Shown: piece by piece, positions 56,376 to 64,000 of the stretch
How positions within the stretch are numbered: position 1 is the first letter of the stretch
Layout of the letters: each line of letters begins with the position of its first letter
Source: a virus
Reading direction: 5' to 3' (one strand)
Length of the DNA stretch: 64,000 nt
Virus record (IMG/VR): IMGVR_UViG_3300040801_004562
Coordinates: 34,253-98,252 of that record
Position numbers and translations under genes: made by a program
The notes under the pieces: generated by a model
The model's input: only the letters and a program-made list of their open reading frames with translations
The model's database searches: none
What the model was told of the DNA's origin: nothing

Positions 56376-59300
56376 ATGTGCCTGTACTGCCATATTCCTG
56401 GACCAGAGAAGCTCGCCGATCTTGATTCCTTCGATCTGGCTTTCCTGACTCTGACCGGGCACATAGAATGGAGAGACCCGCTCGATGCATGCTTCCTGAT
56501 GGCAGTAAAGAGCGGCGGGCACAGCTCCCTCGATTATCTGTGGGGTCCTGAAGCGGATCTCATGTCCAGGGTGATCCGCAAGGCGTGGCAGGAGCAGGGA
56601 AAACCGCTCGCCGAGAAGATTGTTGATTGCTTTGACACCTCCGGGGATATCACGGTCGACAAAGAGAGACTGAAGAAAGCCCTCAAGGATTCGGAGAAAA
56701 TCGGCAAGAAGATGTGGCTTGCCTGCGGAGGCAAGGTTCGAGCAGTTTTCGACTCCACGGTAGAACGGGCTCGGGCCCATTTTGACGCACAAAAGGAACA
56801 GGACCTTGCGGAAACGCGTAAAGACGACTTCGAGGATTACGTCGCCGAGGCGATGTCGAGCCATGTTCAAGCATTCCTGACAAAATACCCCGGACGAATC
56901 CTGCATCCTGAAATCCAGCGGCTGGTTGGGCATGTGGAGACCAAGGTTGACGCCCGACTGATCGACCGTGGTGCGCTGACCGAGCGACTCAATATGGTGG
57001 CGCAGGGGGAGACCTACTTTGATCTCCTGTCTGATGTCGAAGTCGGAAGAGCCTGGACCTTCACCGGAATCCAGCTGGCGCAGCGGCAGCAGGTAACCGA
57101 ATACGTGATCATCGCAGAAATGGACCGGAACACGTGCCCCGTCTGTGAGCGGCTTCACGGGCGGCACTTCCCCGTCAGCGGTGTCGCAAGCCGGATGGAA
57201 ACGGCTCTGAACTCAACGGACGTTGAAACGATCACCTCTCTTTTCCCCTTCCCCCGCGAGTCTCAACTGGACAACGTGAGCCAGGAAACAATCCGCGATA
57301 TGCACCTTGCCCCACCCTTCCATGGAAACTGCCGGTGCGACGTACACTTTTTATGGAAGGAAAGTGCGGTTGCCACCTCTCGGCAGGAAGCGCCTGAACC
57401 ACCGAAGGTCCTGCCAGGAATTGGTGGGAAGATACCGGGAGTGGTGGATCTTGTCGAACTGCCTGCGGCTGAGGCTGGCGGGAAGGGCGGGGTGATGTCG
57501 TTTGAGTTTGCCGGAAAACGGTTCTTCGCCCAGAGGATGGATGAAACCCGGTTCATGCAGGAGGCTGCAGCTGCCCAGGCGTACGAGGCAGCCGGTCTCG
57601 GAAATTACGTCAACCCGGTCTACGCCGCAACTGGGCTCCTTGATGGAAAACCGGTAGAGCTGATTGCCAGTGAGCTGCTTGAGGGATATTCCTCCCTTGC
57701 CCAGGTGGAGCTTTACAAAAGAGCGGCTGCGCTTGATCTGACCCCAGACAGGATAAAGCAGCGGCTGGTGCTCCAGGATTGGCTCATCGGTGCCCGTGAC
57801 CGGAGCGCTTCAAATATCATGCTCAACCCGAAAACCGGGGCGATCAAGCTGATCGATTATGATCGTGCCTTCGATCGTCACAACCCTGAGTGGTGGAACC
57901 ACGAGCTGATGGGGTATTTCGGGGATGAGAAGATAATGCTGGACGGTCCCAAGGGGTTCAAATACCCCCTTCGGTCCTACAGCCACGGGAAGGAAAACTT
58001 CAAATTTGATCCACGGGAAATCCGGGACACCATCGACTCAGCCGACGAGATCGTGAAGGCCATCAAGAAGATGAAGCTCCCGGATGAAGTGAAGGACCAG
58101 TGGTCTGGGTGGATGCTGAAAAGAAAGGCGGCTCTGGAGAAGAGTCTTGAATCACTGCCCGGCAAGGAAATGCCCAAACTGGTGAAATTCCCGGATTCTG
58201 TCCCGTCTACCGATCTCAGCGGTCTGTTGTCCGATCATTGGGATAAGACCCGGCGTCAGCTCTCGGTTGTGGAGGCAACATGGCGGGGAGAGACAAATCC
58301 ACTCGCCGGAGAGGTTGGGGATGTTTTTTACACCAAGGTTCTCGGCCACTCGGAGGAGGATTACCAGTACATAAAGCGCCTGCTGCACAGTCATGGTAGT
58401 GGTGGGGAGATACAGCTTGTGGCCGACAGGGAGCTGAAAGCCCTGCTGCTCGACAAGACGTCCAGCAAGGCGAAGATGCTGCATGATATTACCGAAACTG
58501 AAACCCGCCTCCTGCGTGCGTTTTATGACGGCCACGTTCAGCGACTTGACGATGCGATAAAAGAGATTCTCGAAGAAATAGAAGCCGACCGGAGAATGGG
58601 GATTCTCACCGAATATCTCGAAGAGGATATGCGGAGTAGAATTGAGGTGCTTGAAGCGAAGAAAAAATGGCCTCCCAAACTTTATCGCAGGACGAAGGAA
58701 GGTGGGGACCTCCCCGGTGAAGTTGAATCTTGGACCCTCAGTTCTGAAGGTGCAGAGACAAGCCACACCGTTCAGGGCGGGCTCCGTATTGCCCCCAATG
58801 TGGAGCGCGACATTGGAGAGCTGCTGGATGAAGGATACCAGTCGATCGGCGGAATCGGGCGTATGACCGGTGCTCCCGGTGAGAATGAAGTCACTCTGAT
58901 CAATCTCAGGGCTGTGGCAGAGGTGGCTGAACTGGAGGTAGAAATCACTGATGAGCTTGCGGACCTGTTGGAGACGAAGTTCTTTAGGGAACTGTTCGAT
59001 ACCGACATGGAGGACCTCCGAAAGCATCCGTTGTGGAGCAAAGCCACCAATCCATCCCACCACGACGAGATCCTCGATGAAATAGCAAAGCTGCGTAAAT
59101 TCGACGGAACCCCGGAGCTTCTGAACAAAAAGGACTTCGAAGCTGCGGAAGGGCTTCGTCTCCTCCGGGGGGTGTCCAAGCCGGAATTCGCGGATGAATT
59201 CAAAAAGGGAAAATACTTCTCAGGACGTGGGACCAGCGGTGACGGCACTTACACTGCCTATGGAAAGAAAGCGGATGAGGTCGCTAAGTATCACGCTACC

Positions 59301-60629
59301 TCCAAGGGCGAACTGATCGACATGAAACTGCGCCCAACGGCGAAGGTGATAAAATATGACGATCTGATCAAGGAGAGAGAAGCGTTCCTCGGAAAGTACA
59401 GCGGGATGGATAAGGCCGATGCGCTTTATGAGGAAATCCTTGGGCTGCCGAAGACCCCGGAAGGGAAGAAAAGGAGGGAGGTCCTCTATCCACAATACAA
59501 GAAGCTGATACGAGAAGCTTCGACCCGTCAGGTCAAACTGAAAATGGTGTTCGATGACGCCGGGAGAATGGCTACCTTCCTCGGCTATGATGCCATCGAC
59601 GTTCCCGATGTCCAGTACATGATTGTCCTCAACCGGACTGCTGTGGTTGTGTCGAAGGAGCGGAAGCTGATCGCAACAGCGGTCGAGGCTGCGGAGGAAA
59701 TTGCAGAGGGAGCGGTTATCCTGACTGCAAATCAAAAAGCGGCCATCAACTATGTTCGGGAGAACGCCAAGAAGTTCAATGAAAAGCACTGGAGAGGATG
59801 GGCCAAAGAATTTGGGATGACCGAGAAGGAATGGATATCCTTACGGGAAGCGGTCAAGTCTGATTTCGGCACTGACAAAATGCCGCTTGTGGTCAACAGA
59901 ACGATGAACGAGAAAACCTCTTTCCCGGCACTTATGAAGGACGGGAGGATCAAAAACCAGTTCGAACTGGGGAAGAAAGCCACCTCCGGCGGGGCTGTGG
60001 GGCCGTATAAAGGATCGGCCCGAGATGTCTGGGAGAGGATTCTGTTCGGGGAAGATGCTTTTCATGCCGACGAAGGTTATAAAGCAGTTGGAACGGGGAA
60101 GGCGTTCCCAGCAGACCTTGCCAGGGAGCGGCCGGTTTACGGATATATAAATGACAACAAAAGGCCGAGGATTTATGGTCGGTATGGTGGAGCGGCCTGT
60201 AAGGTGAGAAAGTCCGCGCTCAACCGGGTGACTTTCGGAATTGCTGACAGCGACAAAATTTCAAGGGTGACCTCGAAGTGGGGGCGTGCTGAGGTCTTCA
60301 CCCCGGACCAGCCGGACTACATGATTTATAAATGGATCCAGGACCGGATCGATGATCTGTGGCCCAGGTATCTTTACCAGGGTGGTGACCGATCAGATGA
60401 GAGCAAGGCCAAGTTCACTCGGAACATTATAAAAAAGATGCTCAAAGGAGACCGGATGGGGTTTGGGCGGACTGAATATATCGAAGTTCAGTTCCACGGA
60501 GGGATCGATTTCGCCCGCGACATCGAGAAGATTTATATCCCACGGAAGGGGTTTGAGCATGTGCGGAAACTGGCCGAGAAATACAATATACCGGTCGAAT
60601 ATTATGATGAGTACGATGAGTGGAAATAA
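56376..60629 (+). CDS. 1417-residue minor head protein with kinase-like and ART-like domains
   Basis: Domain order as read: residues ~150-327 SPP1 gp7-like head morphogenesis (RNTCPVCERLHGRHFP, PPFHGNCRCDVHFLW); ~370-590 protein-kinase-like (catalytic GARDRSASNIML and LIDYD, ~474-498); ~765-845 ART-like (YRRTKEGGD, SWTLSSEGAE, ENEVTL, an R-S-ExE set); ~925-1000 second ART-like (LLRGVSKPEF, FSGRGTSGDGTYTAY); ~1250-1417 DUF3626-like (RPVYGYINDN, IEVQFHGGIDFARDI). It is thought to enter the head with DNA and be injected, so the C-terminal domains may modify host proteins. Domain borders are estimates. Confidence 0.8.
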   Translation: MCLYCHIPGPEKLADLDSFDLAFLTLTGHIEWRDPLDACFLMAVKSGGHSSLDYLWGPEADLMSRVIRKAWQEQGKPLAEKIVDCFDTSGDITVDKERLKKALKDSEKIGKKMWLACGGKVRAVFDSTVERARAHFDAQKEQDLAETRKDDFEDYVAEAMSSHVQAFLTKYPGRILHPEIQRLVGHVETKVDARLIDRGALTERLNMVAQGETYFDLLSDVEVGRAWTFTGIQLAQRQQVTEYVIIAEMDRNTCPVCERLHGRHFPVSGVASRMETALNSTDVETITSLFPFPRESQLDNVSQETIRDMHLAPPFHGNCRCDVHFLWKESAVATSRQEAPEPPKVLPGIGGKIPGVVDLVELPAAEAGGKGGVMSFEFAGKRFFAQRMDETRFMQEAAAAQAYEAAGLGNYVNPVYAATGLLDGKPVELIASELLEGYSSLAQVELYKRAAALDLTPDRIKQRLVLQDWLIGARDRSASNIMLNPKTGAIKLIDYDRAFDRHNPEWWNHELMGYFGDEKIMLDGPKGFKYPLRSYSHGKENFKFDPREIRDTIDSADEIVKAIKKMKLPDEVKDQWSGWMLKRKAALEKSLESLPGKEMPKLVKFPDSVPSTDLSGLLSDHWDKTRRQLSVVEATWRGETNPLAGEVGDVFYTKVLGHSEEDYQYIKRLLHSHGSGGEIQLVADRELKALLLDKTSSKAKMLHDITETETRLLRAFYDGHVQRLDDAIKEILEEIEADRRMGILTEYLEEDMRSRIEVLEAKKKWPPKLYRRTKEGGDLPGEVESWTLSSEGAETSHTVQGGLRIAPNVERDIGELLDEGYQSIGGIGRMTGAPGENEVTLINLRAVAEVAELEVEITDELADLLETKFFRELFDTDMEDLRKHPLWSKATNPSHHDEILDEIAKLRKFDGTPELLNKKDFEAAEGLRLLRGVSKPEFADEFKKGKYFSGRGTSGDGTYTAYGKKADEVAKYHATSKGELIDMKLRPTAKVIKYDDLIKEREAFLGKYSGMDKADALYEEILGLPKTPEGKKRREVLYPQYKKLIREASTRQVKLKMVFDDAGRMATFLGYDAIDVPDVQYMIVLNRTAVVVSKERKLIATAVEAAEEIAEGAVILTANQKAAINYVRENAKKFNEKHWRGWAKEFGMTEKEWISLREAVKSDFGTDKMPLVVNRTMNEKTSFPALMKDGRIKNQFELGKKATSGGAVGPYKGSARDVWERILFGEDAFHADEGYKAVGTGKAFPADLARERPVYGYINDNKRPRIYGRYGGAACKVRKSALNRVTFGIADSDKISRVTSKWGRAEVFTPDQPDYMIYKWIQDRIDDLWPRYLYQGGDRSDESKAKFTRNIIKKMLKGDRMGFGRTEYIEVQFHGGIDFARDIEKIYIPRKGFEHVRKLAEKYNIPVEYYDEYDEWK

Positions 60630-60630
60630 C

Positions 60631-60659
60631 TTGACGAAATTTTTTAACTGGTATATAAT
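60631..60659 (+). promoter_or_regulatory. strong sigma70-like promoter
   Basis: TTGACG (60631-60636), 17 bp, TATAAT (60654-60659), the best match in the window. The next ATG (60665) is only 5 bases past the -10, so its mRNA would be almost leaderless. Confidence 0.85.
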
Positions 60660-60664
60660 AAGCT

Positions 60665-61147
60665 ATGGATGAAATCTTAAGCCTCACGACAGGATTGGAC
60701 AACGAATTCGAGGGATACCTCCGTCGGGACGACCGCTACCACCGGTTCACCTTCTCAAAGGGCGGGCTGAAGATAGAGGACACCTGGGAGGTTGGTGAAT
60801 TCGATAGCTATGAGCACTTTGCCATGCGGATTGGGAAGTGGGACGAGGAAGCGATATTCCTGGTCAAGCCGATCCCGATCAAGGAAATTAACTTGGAGTC
60901 CCTGCTCGCGGCCTCCGAGGCAGTTTTTTTGGTCCTTGCGGACGATGACGACCCGGCGGATGTCAGCCGGAAACTCGCACGCGTTGTCAGCTCCCCTCTC
61001 TTTCTGTTTCAGCCCTTCGACTTCCGGGAGGATTTCCGGAAGCAGGCGACGAAGGCAAAGCGCCTGTCTGACTTGCCTAAAGAGTACCAAGAATTTATTC
61101 CGGAGGCGCTCGATTCGATAGGTCAAGACGTATGGAGCATGAAATAG
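60665..61147 (+). CDS. unknown acidic protein, possibly leaderless mRNA
   Basis: A 160-residue protein. No ribosome binding site fits upstream because the -10 box ends 5 bases before the ATG. Transcription should begin at or next to the ATG. Content is acidic with an FTFSKGGLKIEDTWEVG strand pair and a helical C-terminus. It overlaps the next gene by 16 bases. Function unknown. Confidence 0.65.
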   Translation: MDEILSLTTGLDNEFEGYLRRDDRYHRFTFSKGGLKIEDTWEVGEFDSYEHFAMRIGKWDEEAIFLVKPIPIKEINLESLLAASEAVFLVLADDDDPADVSRKLARVVSSPLFLFQPFDFREDFRKQATKAKRLSDLPKEYQEFIPEALDSIGQDVWSMK

Positions 61148-61734
61148 TCCCAAGCGTAGAGCGTTTGAAGCCGATGCTCTATGATCTCTTAAAGACCGCC
61201 TGCGCCCCGCAGGATTCCCCATCCCCGGCCACGGTGACCCAGCAGCTCGGGGTCAGCATGACCAACGCCGTGAAGCGTGAGGGGGTGAATATCATCCAAA
61301 TCCAGAACGTGAAGATGGAGTCGATCATCCCGAAGATCGTTGATCTGCTGCAGATGGTGGACACCCTGACACTTTTACAGGCCCCGGAAATTAACAGTGG
61401 CTATAGGGAACTCATTAACGAGAAGGCCCCTTTGCGTATAGTGGGGGCGGGGGTTTGCGAGGAGAGTGGCCATAAAACGCCCTCAGATCCCCAGGAGGCT
61501 GCTTTGGCCCCATTATGTGAGTATGCGTATGCCCGGAACCTGAACGATAGGCAGCTCGTCGATCTGGTGCGCGTCTTCTACGTTGATTTCCTGACTGCAG
61601 AGCTGGGGGAAAAAAAGAAGGCTCTGGAGTTTGTCGGGCTGTCGAACAGCTCGGTCTACACCGCAAAAAAGAGACTGGGAGGCGAAGATGCCAACGCCGA
61701 AGAGGGGGGAGTCGGAGAAAGATTTTGTAAGTAG
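61132..61734 (+). CDS. helix-turn-helix-like protein, unknown function
   Basis: A 200-residue protein. Mostly helical with ALEFVGLSNSSVYTAKKRLGG, a helix-turn-helix-like segment, near the C-terminus. Position close to the portal genes and this HTH make a small terminase subunit one possibility, but the evidence is thin. It overlaps the next gene by 47 bases. Confidence 0.62.
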   Translation: MEHEIVPSVERLKPMLYDLLKTACAPQDSPSPATVTQQLGVSMTNAVKREGVNIIQIQNVKMESIIPKIVDLLQMVDTLTLLQAPEINSGYRELINEKAPLRIVGAGVCEESGHKTPSDPQEAALAPLCEYAYARNLNDRQLVDLVRVFYVDFLTAELGEKKKALEFVGLSNSSVYTAKKRLGGEDANAEEGGVGERFCK

Positions 61735-61993
61735 ATGCGTCCCCTATGTGCTGGACGAGGGGAAAATCACGGACCCAAAACAAGCGGCAGCAGTCTGCCA
61801 TTCACTATGGAGGAACAGAGAAAAGATGAGCTTTCAAGAAGACAACCCGTATTTCAGAGGTGGAGAGGCGGTCAGCAGCATCGGGGACCTCAGTGCAATG
61901 GAGGACGAGATCCGGAATATCCCGCTGCCTGATGAATTGAGGGCAGACAAGATTCGGGAGTCGGAGCTGGATTATTACTTGTCCCAGCCGTAG
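61688..61993 (+). CDS. phage protein with PxPKxGE N-terminal motif
   Basis: A 101-residue protein. ATG 61688 is inside the end of the previous gene. MPTPKRGESEKDFVSRCVPY and KQAAAVCHSLWR match the conserved N-terminal motif found on many phage head and portal-linked proteins (PxPKxGExxxxFxxRC...QxxAxCxxxW). The C-terminal part is acidic. It ends the operon; a palindrome site follows 25 bases on. Confidence 0.7.
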   Translation: MPTPKRGESEKDFVSRCVPYVLDEGKITDPKQAAAVCHSLWRNREKMSFQEDNPYFRGGEAVSSIGDLSAMEDEIRNIPLPDELRADKIRESELDYYLSQP

Positions 61994-62017
61994 AGCCATT
62001 CACGTAATGCGCCAAAC

Positions 62018-62035
62018 TTTGCAAACGTTTGCAAA
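62018..62035. repeat. 18-bp palindrome TTTGCAAACGTTTGCAAA
   Basis: Perfect site 93 bases before copy B; at the other region the palindrome lies 48 bases after copy A. Confidence 0.9.
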
Positions 62036-62110
62036 AGGGTGCCTCAGCGAAATTTTACGATTTTTTTGCAGGCACTCCTTTTGCTTACATCAGTAGAGGA
62101 GGAAGAAGCC

Positions 62111-62346
62111 CGCAAACCCACTAATACCAACGTTCTACACGAAGCACGCGCATTTGACACGCAACGAACAAACGACCGAACCCCAATACATTCCCATTGA
62201 CCTTAGAAATACCGCACATAACGAACCTTCGTCAAGATCCCCGAATTTTAGAGCAATTACTACCGAATGAGTAATAAGTAAAACGATCGAGAGGACATTC
62301 AAATTCGGGGCCATCAGATTTCGACCAAAAAATCCCCCGAAAATTG
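62111..62346. repeat. long diverged non-coding element, copy B
   Basis: Aligns with 1137-1357 (see copy A). Ordered blocks are kept, e.g. CACTAATACCAACG (62119-62132), GCATTTGACA, TTGACCT, ATAACGAA, GTCAAGATC, TTTAGAGC and GGACATTCAAA, over a 236-base span; an extra ~20 bases with the shared inverted repeat are inserted near 62256. Confidence 0.78.
62256..62275 (+). repeat. 20-bp inverted repeat identical to 889-908
   Basis: ATTACTACCGAATGAGTAAT, identical to the first site of the left region; a third, near-identical version is at 972-991 (ACCGAGTG loop). Confidence 0.85.
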
Positions 62347-62399
62347 AAAAAAACTTTTTTCGTCAAAATAACGAGAGGTTACAGGCACGCGAAAACTAC

Positions 62400-62428
62400 T
62401 TGACAAAATAAAACACCTTGTGTATGAT
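62400..62428 (+). promoter_or_regulatory. sigma70-like promoter
   Basis: TTGACA (62400-62405), 17 bp, TATGAT (62423-62428). It drives the 62470-64000 genes. Confidence 0.85.
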
Positions 62429-62469
62429 AGCCCCAGGATTATCGTTGATTGCATCATGGGGGTGTGGCT

Positions 62470-62976
62470 ATGGCTTTCGAAATTGAATACACGGGCGGGG
62501 TGGCAAAACCCACGTACCACAGTCAAGTCAAGTTTCTGCTGTTCGTTGTAGTCGGCGGTTACGAGCAGTCCTTCTACCGGATGCTTCAAGATGGGCTTGC
62601 ACAGAAGCCGGAGGCCGGGAAAGATCGTTACCTGATGTCTCATAACATCGTGAAGATCTTTACCCAGCAGCAGGGCTTCGCAACCCCGCACAGATTCCAT
62701 TCCTTTTATTTCATAGTCCAAGAGAAAGCGGCCCCGCTGGTGACGGTGACTCCCTTTCCAGGAGCTGCCCAGGCATGCCCATTTTATTTCAAGGCGCGGG
62801 GGCGCTTCCTCAGCAAGGCCCAGGCACTTGAGCTGCTCAGTGAGGACCAGACCTCTCGGGCGTTTCTCCAGAAACAGGTGATGCTTCCCCTGGACACTCT
62901 CCGTCAGATGGTGACGATCGATCGCAGCGTGATGCGCGAGGGGGTTCGTCATGTCAGAATCGGGCGGGTAAAATAG
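62470..62976 (+). CDS. unknown protein
   Basis: A 168-residue protein. ATG 62470 follows GGGGGTG; an upstream TTG at 62449 is less likely. Mixed alpha/beta with YLMSHNIVKIFTQQQGF and RFHSFYFIVQEKA segments. No known family. Confidence 0.7.
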   Translation: MAFEIEYTGGVAKPTYHSQVKFLLFVVVGGYEQSFYRMLQDGLAQKPEAGKDRYLMSHNIVKIFTQQQGFATPHRFHSFYFIVQEKAAPLVTVTPFPGAAQACPFYFKARGRFLSKAQALELLSEDQTSRAFLQKQVMLPLDTLRQMVTIDRSVMREGVRHVRIGRVK

Positions 62977-62990
62977 AAAGGAGGCTGCAA

Positions 62991-63257
62991 ATGCCGGTTG
63001 CAAAAAAAATCCACTATGAGATCAAGGATGGCGTGGCGTTGTGCGGGGAGAATGCCGGTGACAGGCTTACCCAGAAAGCGGAGGAGCTAACCTGTATTTG
63101 GTGCATTAGATCACTTCAAGTTGTCCTGCAGGCCAATCTTGAGGCCCAGGAGAAACGTAAGCCAAAACTGATCCCCAACCGGGTCATCTCGGCGGGAGAA
63201 TACGGGAGGACCCAAAAGTGGGGGTCCCCACACGCAAACCAACAGAGCGGAAACTAA
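62991..63257 (+). CDS. small zinc-ribbon-like protein
   Basis: An 88-residue protein, ribosome binding site AAAGGAGG. ALCGEN and CIWC provide three Cys, which with a His could bind one zinc. The second half is basic and probably disordered. Function unknown. Confidence 0.68.
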   Translation: MPVAKKIHYEIKDGVALCGENAGDRLTQKAEELTCIWCIRSLQVVLQANLEAQEKRKPKLIPNRVISAGEYGRTQKWGSPHANQQSGN

Positions 63258-63275
63258 AAAAGGCGGCTACCTAAA

Positions 63276-63701
63276 ATGGCCTTGATCCACGGAATGCGGA
63301 AAACGCCAACTTATGAGAGCTGGGCGCACATGATTCAGAGATGCACCAACCCGAATGCTGATCAATTCCCATATTACGGTGGGCGGGGAATTAGAGTGTG
63401 TCCCGCATGGCAAAAGTTTGAAAATTTCATGGCTGATATGGGGGTGCGACCGGAAGGGACAGCCCTTGATCGAATCGACCCAGACGGAAATTACGAACCC
63501 GCCAACTGCCAATGGTCGAGAAACAAAGCCAAGAACAGGAGGAACACAAGATGGTTTGAGGTTGACGGCAACCCGCTGCCGCTGTCACTCGCAGCAAGAA
63601 AATGCGGTGTAACGCCAAATGCTTTTCGACAAAGATTGAACGCCGGGTGGGATGAAAAACAGATAGTTGATTTTTACCTAAAGAGAAAGGAAGGTGTCTG
63701 A
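63276..63701 (+). CDS. HNH-type endonuclease
   Basis: A 141-residue protein with YYGGRGIRVCPAWQKFENFM, LDRIDPDGNYEPANCQWS and a C-terminal helix-turn-helix (ARKCGVTPNAFRQRLNAGW). This is the GRGI/LDRIDnxGnYepxNCRW pattern of phage HNH endonucleases. Likely a homing or stand-alone nicking enzyme. Its stop overlaps the next start. Confidence 0.8.
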   Translation: MALIHGMRKTPTYESWAHMIQRCTNPNADQFPYYGGRGIRVCPAWQKFENFMADMGVRPEGTALDRIDPDGNYEPANCQWSRNKAKNRRNTRWFEVDGNPLPLSLAARKCGVTPNAFRQRLNAGWDEKQIVDFYLKRKEGV

Positions 63702-64000
63702 TGAGTTTCTGGTCCCTAATTAAAACTCGGATTGAAGACCTGGACTGTTTCAAACAGTCATGTGAAAAGAACGGGGTGGAATTCATCGAAGGTGCCACCG
63801 GCTCCAAGTACGGCGGGGCCGACATCATGGCTGTCTTCCGGGACAAGTCCGGCCACGGGTTCGGCTATCTGGTCCAGGACGGCAAATCCTACCGGGTGGC
63901 GATGGATACCGACAAGTATTACAACTCCATTGTCGCCCGGCTCGGCGCGAACGGCGGGAAACTGATCCGGGATTACACGGAGATGGTGATCCGCAAGGAG
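63701..64000 (+). CDS. DUF1257-like protein (3' end outside window)
   Basis: 100 residues visible. SFWSLIKTRIEDLDCFKQ, VEFIEGATGSKYGGADIMAVF and FGYLVQDGKSYRVAMD follow the DUF1257 (Ycf35-like) pattern. In many phages it lies just upstream of an AAA+ ATPase, the gene type found at the other edge of this window. Confidence 0.78.
   Translation, partial: MSFWSLIKTRIEDLDCFKQSCEKNGVEFIEGATGSKYGGADIMAVFRDKSGHGFGYLVQDGKSYRVAMDTDKYYNSIVARLGANGGKLIRDYTEMVIRKE

Larger units (their letters stand above)
61994..62469 (+). other. repeat-rich non-coding region 2
   Basis: About 475 bases. Holds a palindrome (62018-62035), copy B of the long non-coding element (62111-62346) with the shared 20-mer (62256-62275), and a promoter (62400-62428). 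Its parts match those of 908-1589 in a different order. Confidence 0.78.

Noticed and set aside
1405-62035. Palindrome sites as transcription terminators
   Set aside because: The perfect two-fold symmetry leaves no loop, sites lie inside genes, and true terminators are separate (e.g. 5997-6030 directly after 5973-5990).
62470-64000. Lysogeny module near the right end
   Set aside because: No integrase, repressor or attachment site is visible; the genes are an HNH enzyme, small unknowns and a DUF1257-like protein.

Overview
The window is a contiguous piece of a tailed-phage (Caudoviricetes) genome. Every confident gene lies on the + strand and is densely packed with ATGA-type overlaps. It carries a full long-tail morphogenesis set (major capsid protein, connectors, tail tube, a lambda-type frameshifted chaperone pair, a 1218-residue tape measure and a tail tip in gene-transfer-agent order). 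No sheath or baseplate-wedge genes are seen, so a siphovirus is most likely. Sigma70-like promoters (TTGACR-17-TATAAT type), exported proteins with signal peptides and LPS-type sugar enzymes suggest a Gram-negative host; the species cannot be read from the sequence. No integrase, repressor, large terminase, helicase, primase or clear endolysin was found, so the genome is longer than this window. The AAA+ ATPase at the left edge and the DUF1257-like gene at the right edge are often neighbours in phages, which hints that the molecule is circularly permuted.

Layout. 1-0.9 kb: AAA+ ATPase tail end. 0.9-1.6 kb: a repeat-rich non-coding region. 1.6-7.3 kb: five nearly identical terminator-promoter cassettes, each driving a few small genes (probable early or host-takeover genes), with GC-rich UUCG-type hairpins between cistrons. 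7.4-13.2 kb: DNA transactions and unknowns (ATP-dependent DNA ligase, zinc-ribbon protein, a minimal PolX-like protein). 13.5-33.4 kb: prohead protease (XkdF-like), scaffold-like protein, major capsid protein, connectors, tail tube, tape measure and tail-tip complex. 33.4-48.8 kb: tail fibres mixed with a glycosylation cassette (glycosyltransferases, deacetylase-like protein, three left-handed beta-helix acyltransferases, Gfo/Idh/MocA dehydrogenase) and a holin-like protein. 48.9-50.5 kb: an HNH gene inserted at the front of a GT2 gene. 50.5-53.8 kb: a uracil-DNA glycosylase/family A DNA polymerase fusion. 53.8-60.6 kb: portal, a papain-fold hydrolase, an Acb2-like anti-CBASS gene and a giant minor head protein carrying kinase-like and ADP-ribosyltransferase-like regions. 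60.6-64 kb: small genes, a second non-coding region related to the first, a second HNH gene and the DUF1257-like gene.

The most unusual signals are these. (1) Eight unrelated virion proteins end in a Thr-rich C-terminal tag (T-T-T-T-V type, with different codons in each gene), in a phage that also encodes several glycosyltransferases and sugar-modifying enzymes; this suggests a virion glycosylation system acting on these tails. (2) An 18-bp perfect palindrome, TTTGCAAACGTTTGCAAA, or its 16-bp core, occurs ten times across the genome, both just after stop codons and inside genes. (3) A diverged ~220-236 bp non-coding element is present in two copies 61 kb apart. (4) An Acb2-like cyclic-nucleotide sponge gene overlaps another gene. 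(5) A 1417-residue multi-effector virion protein is present.
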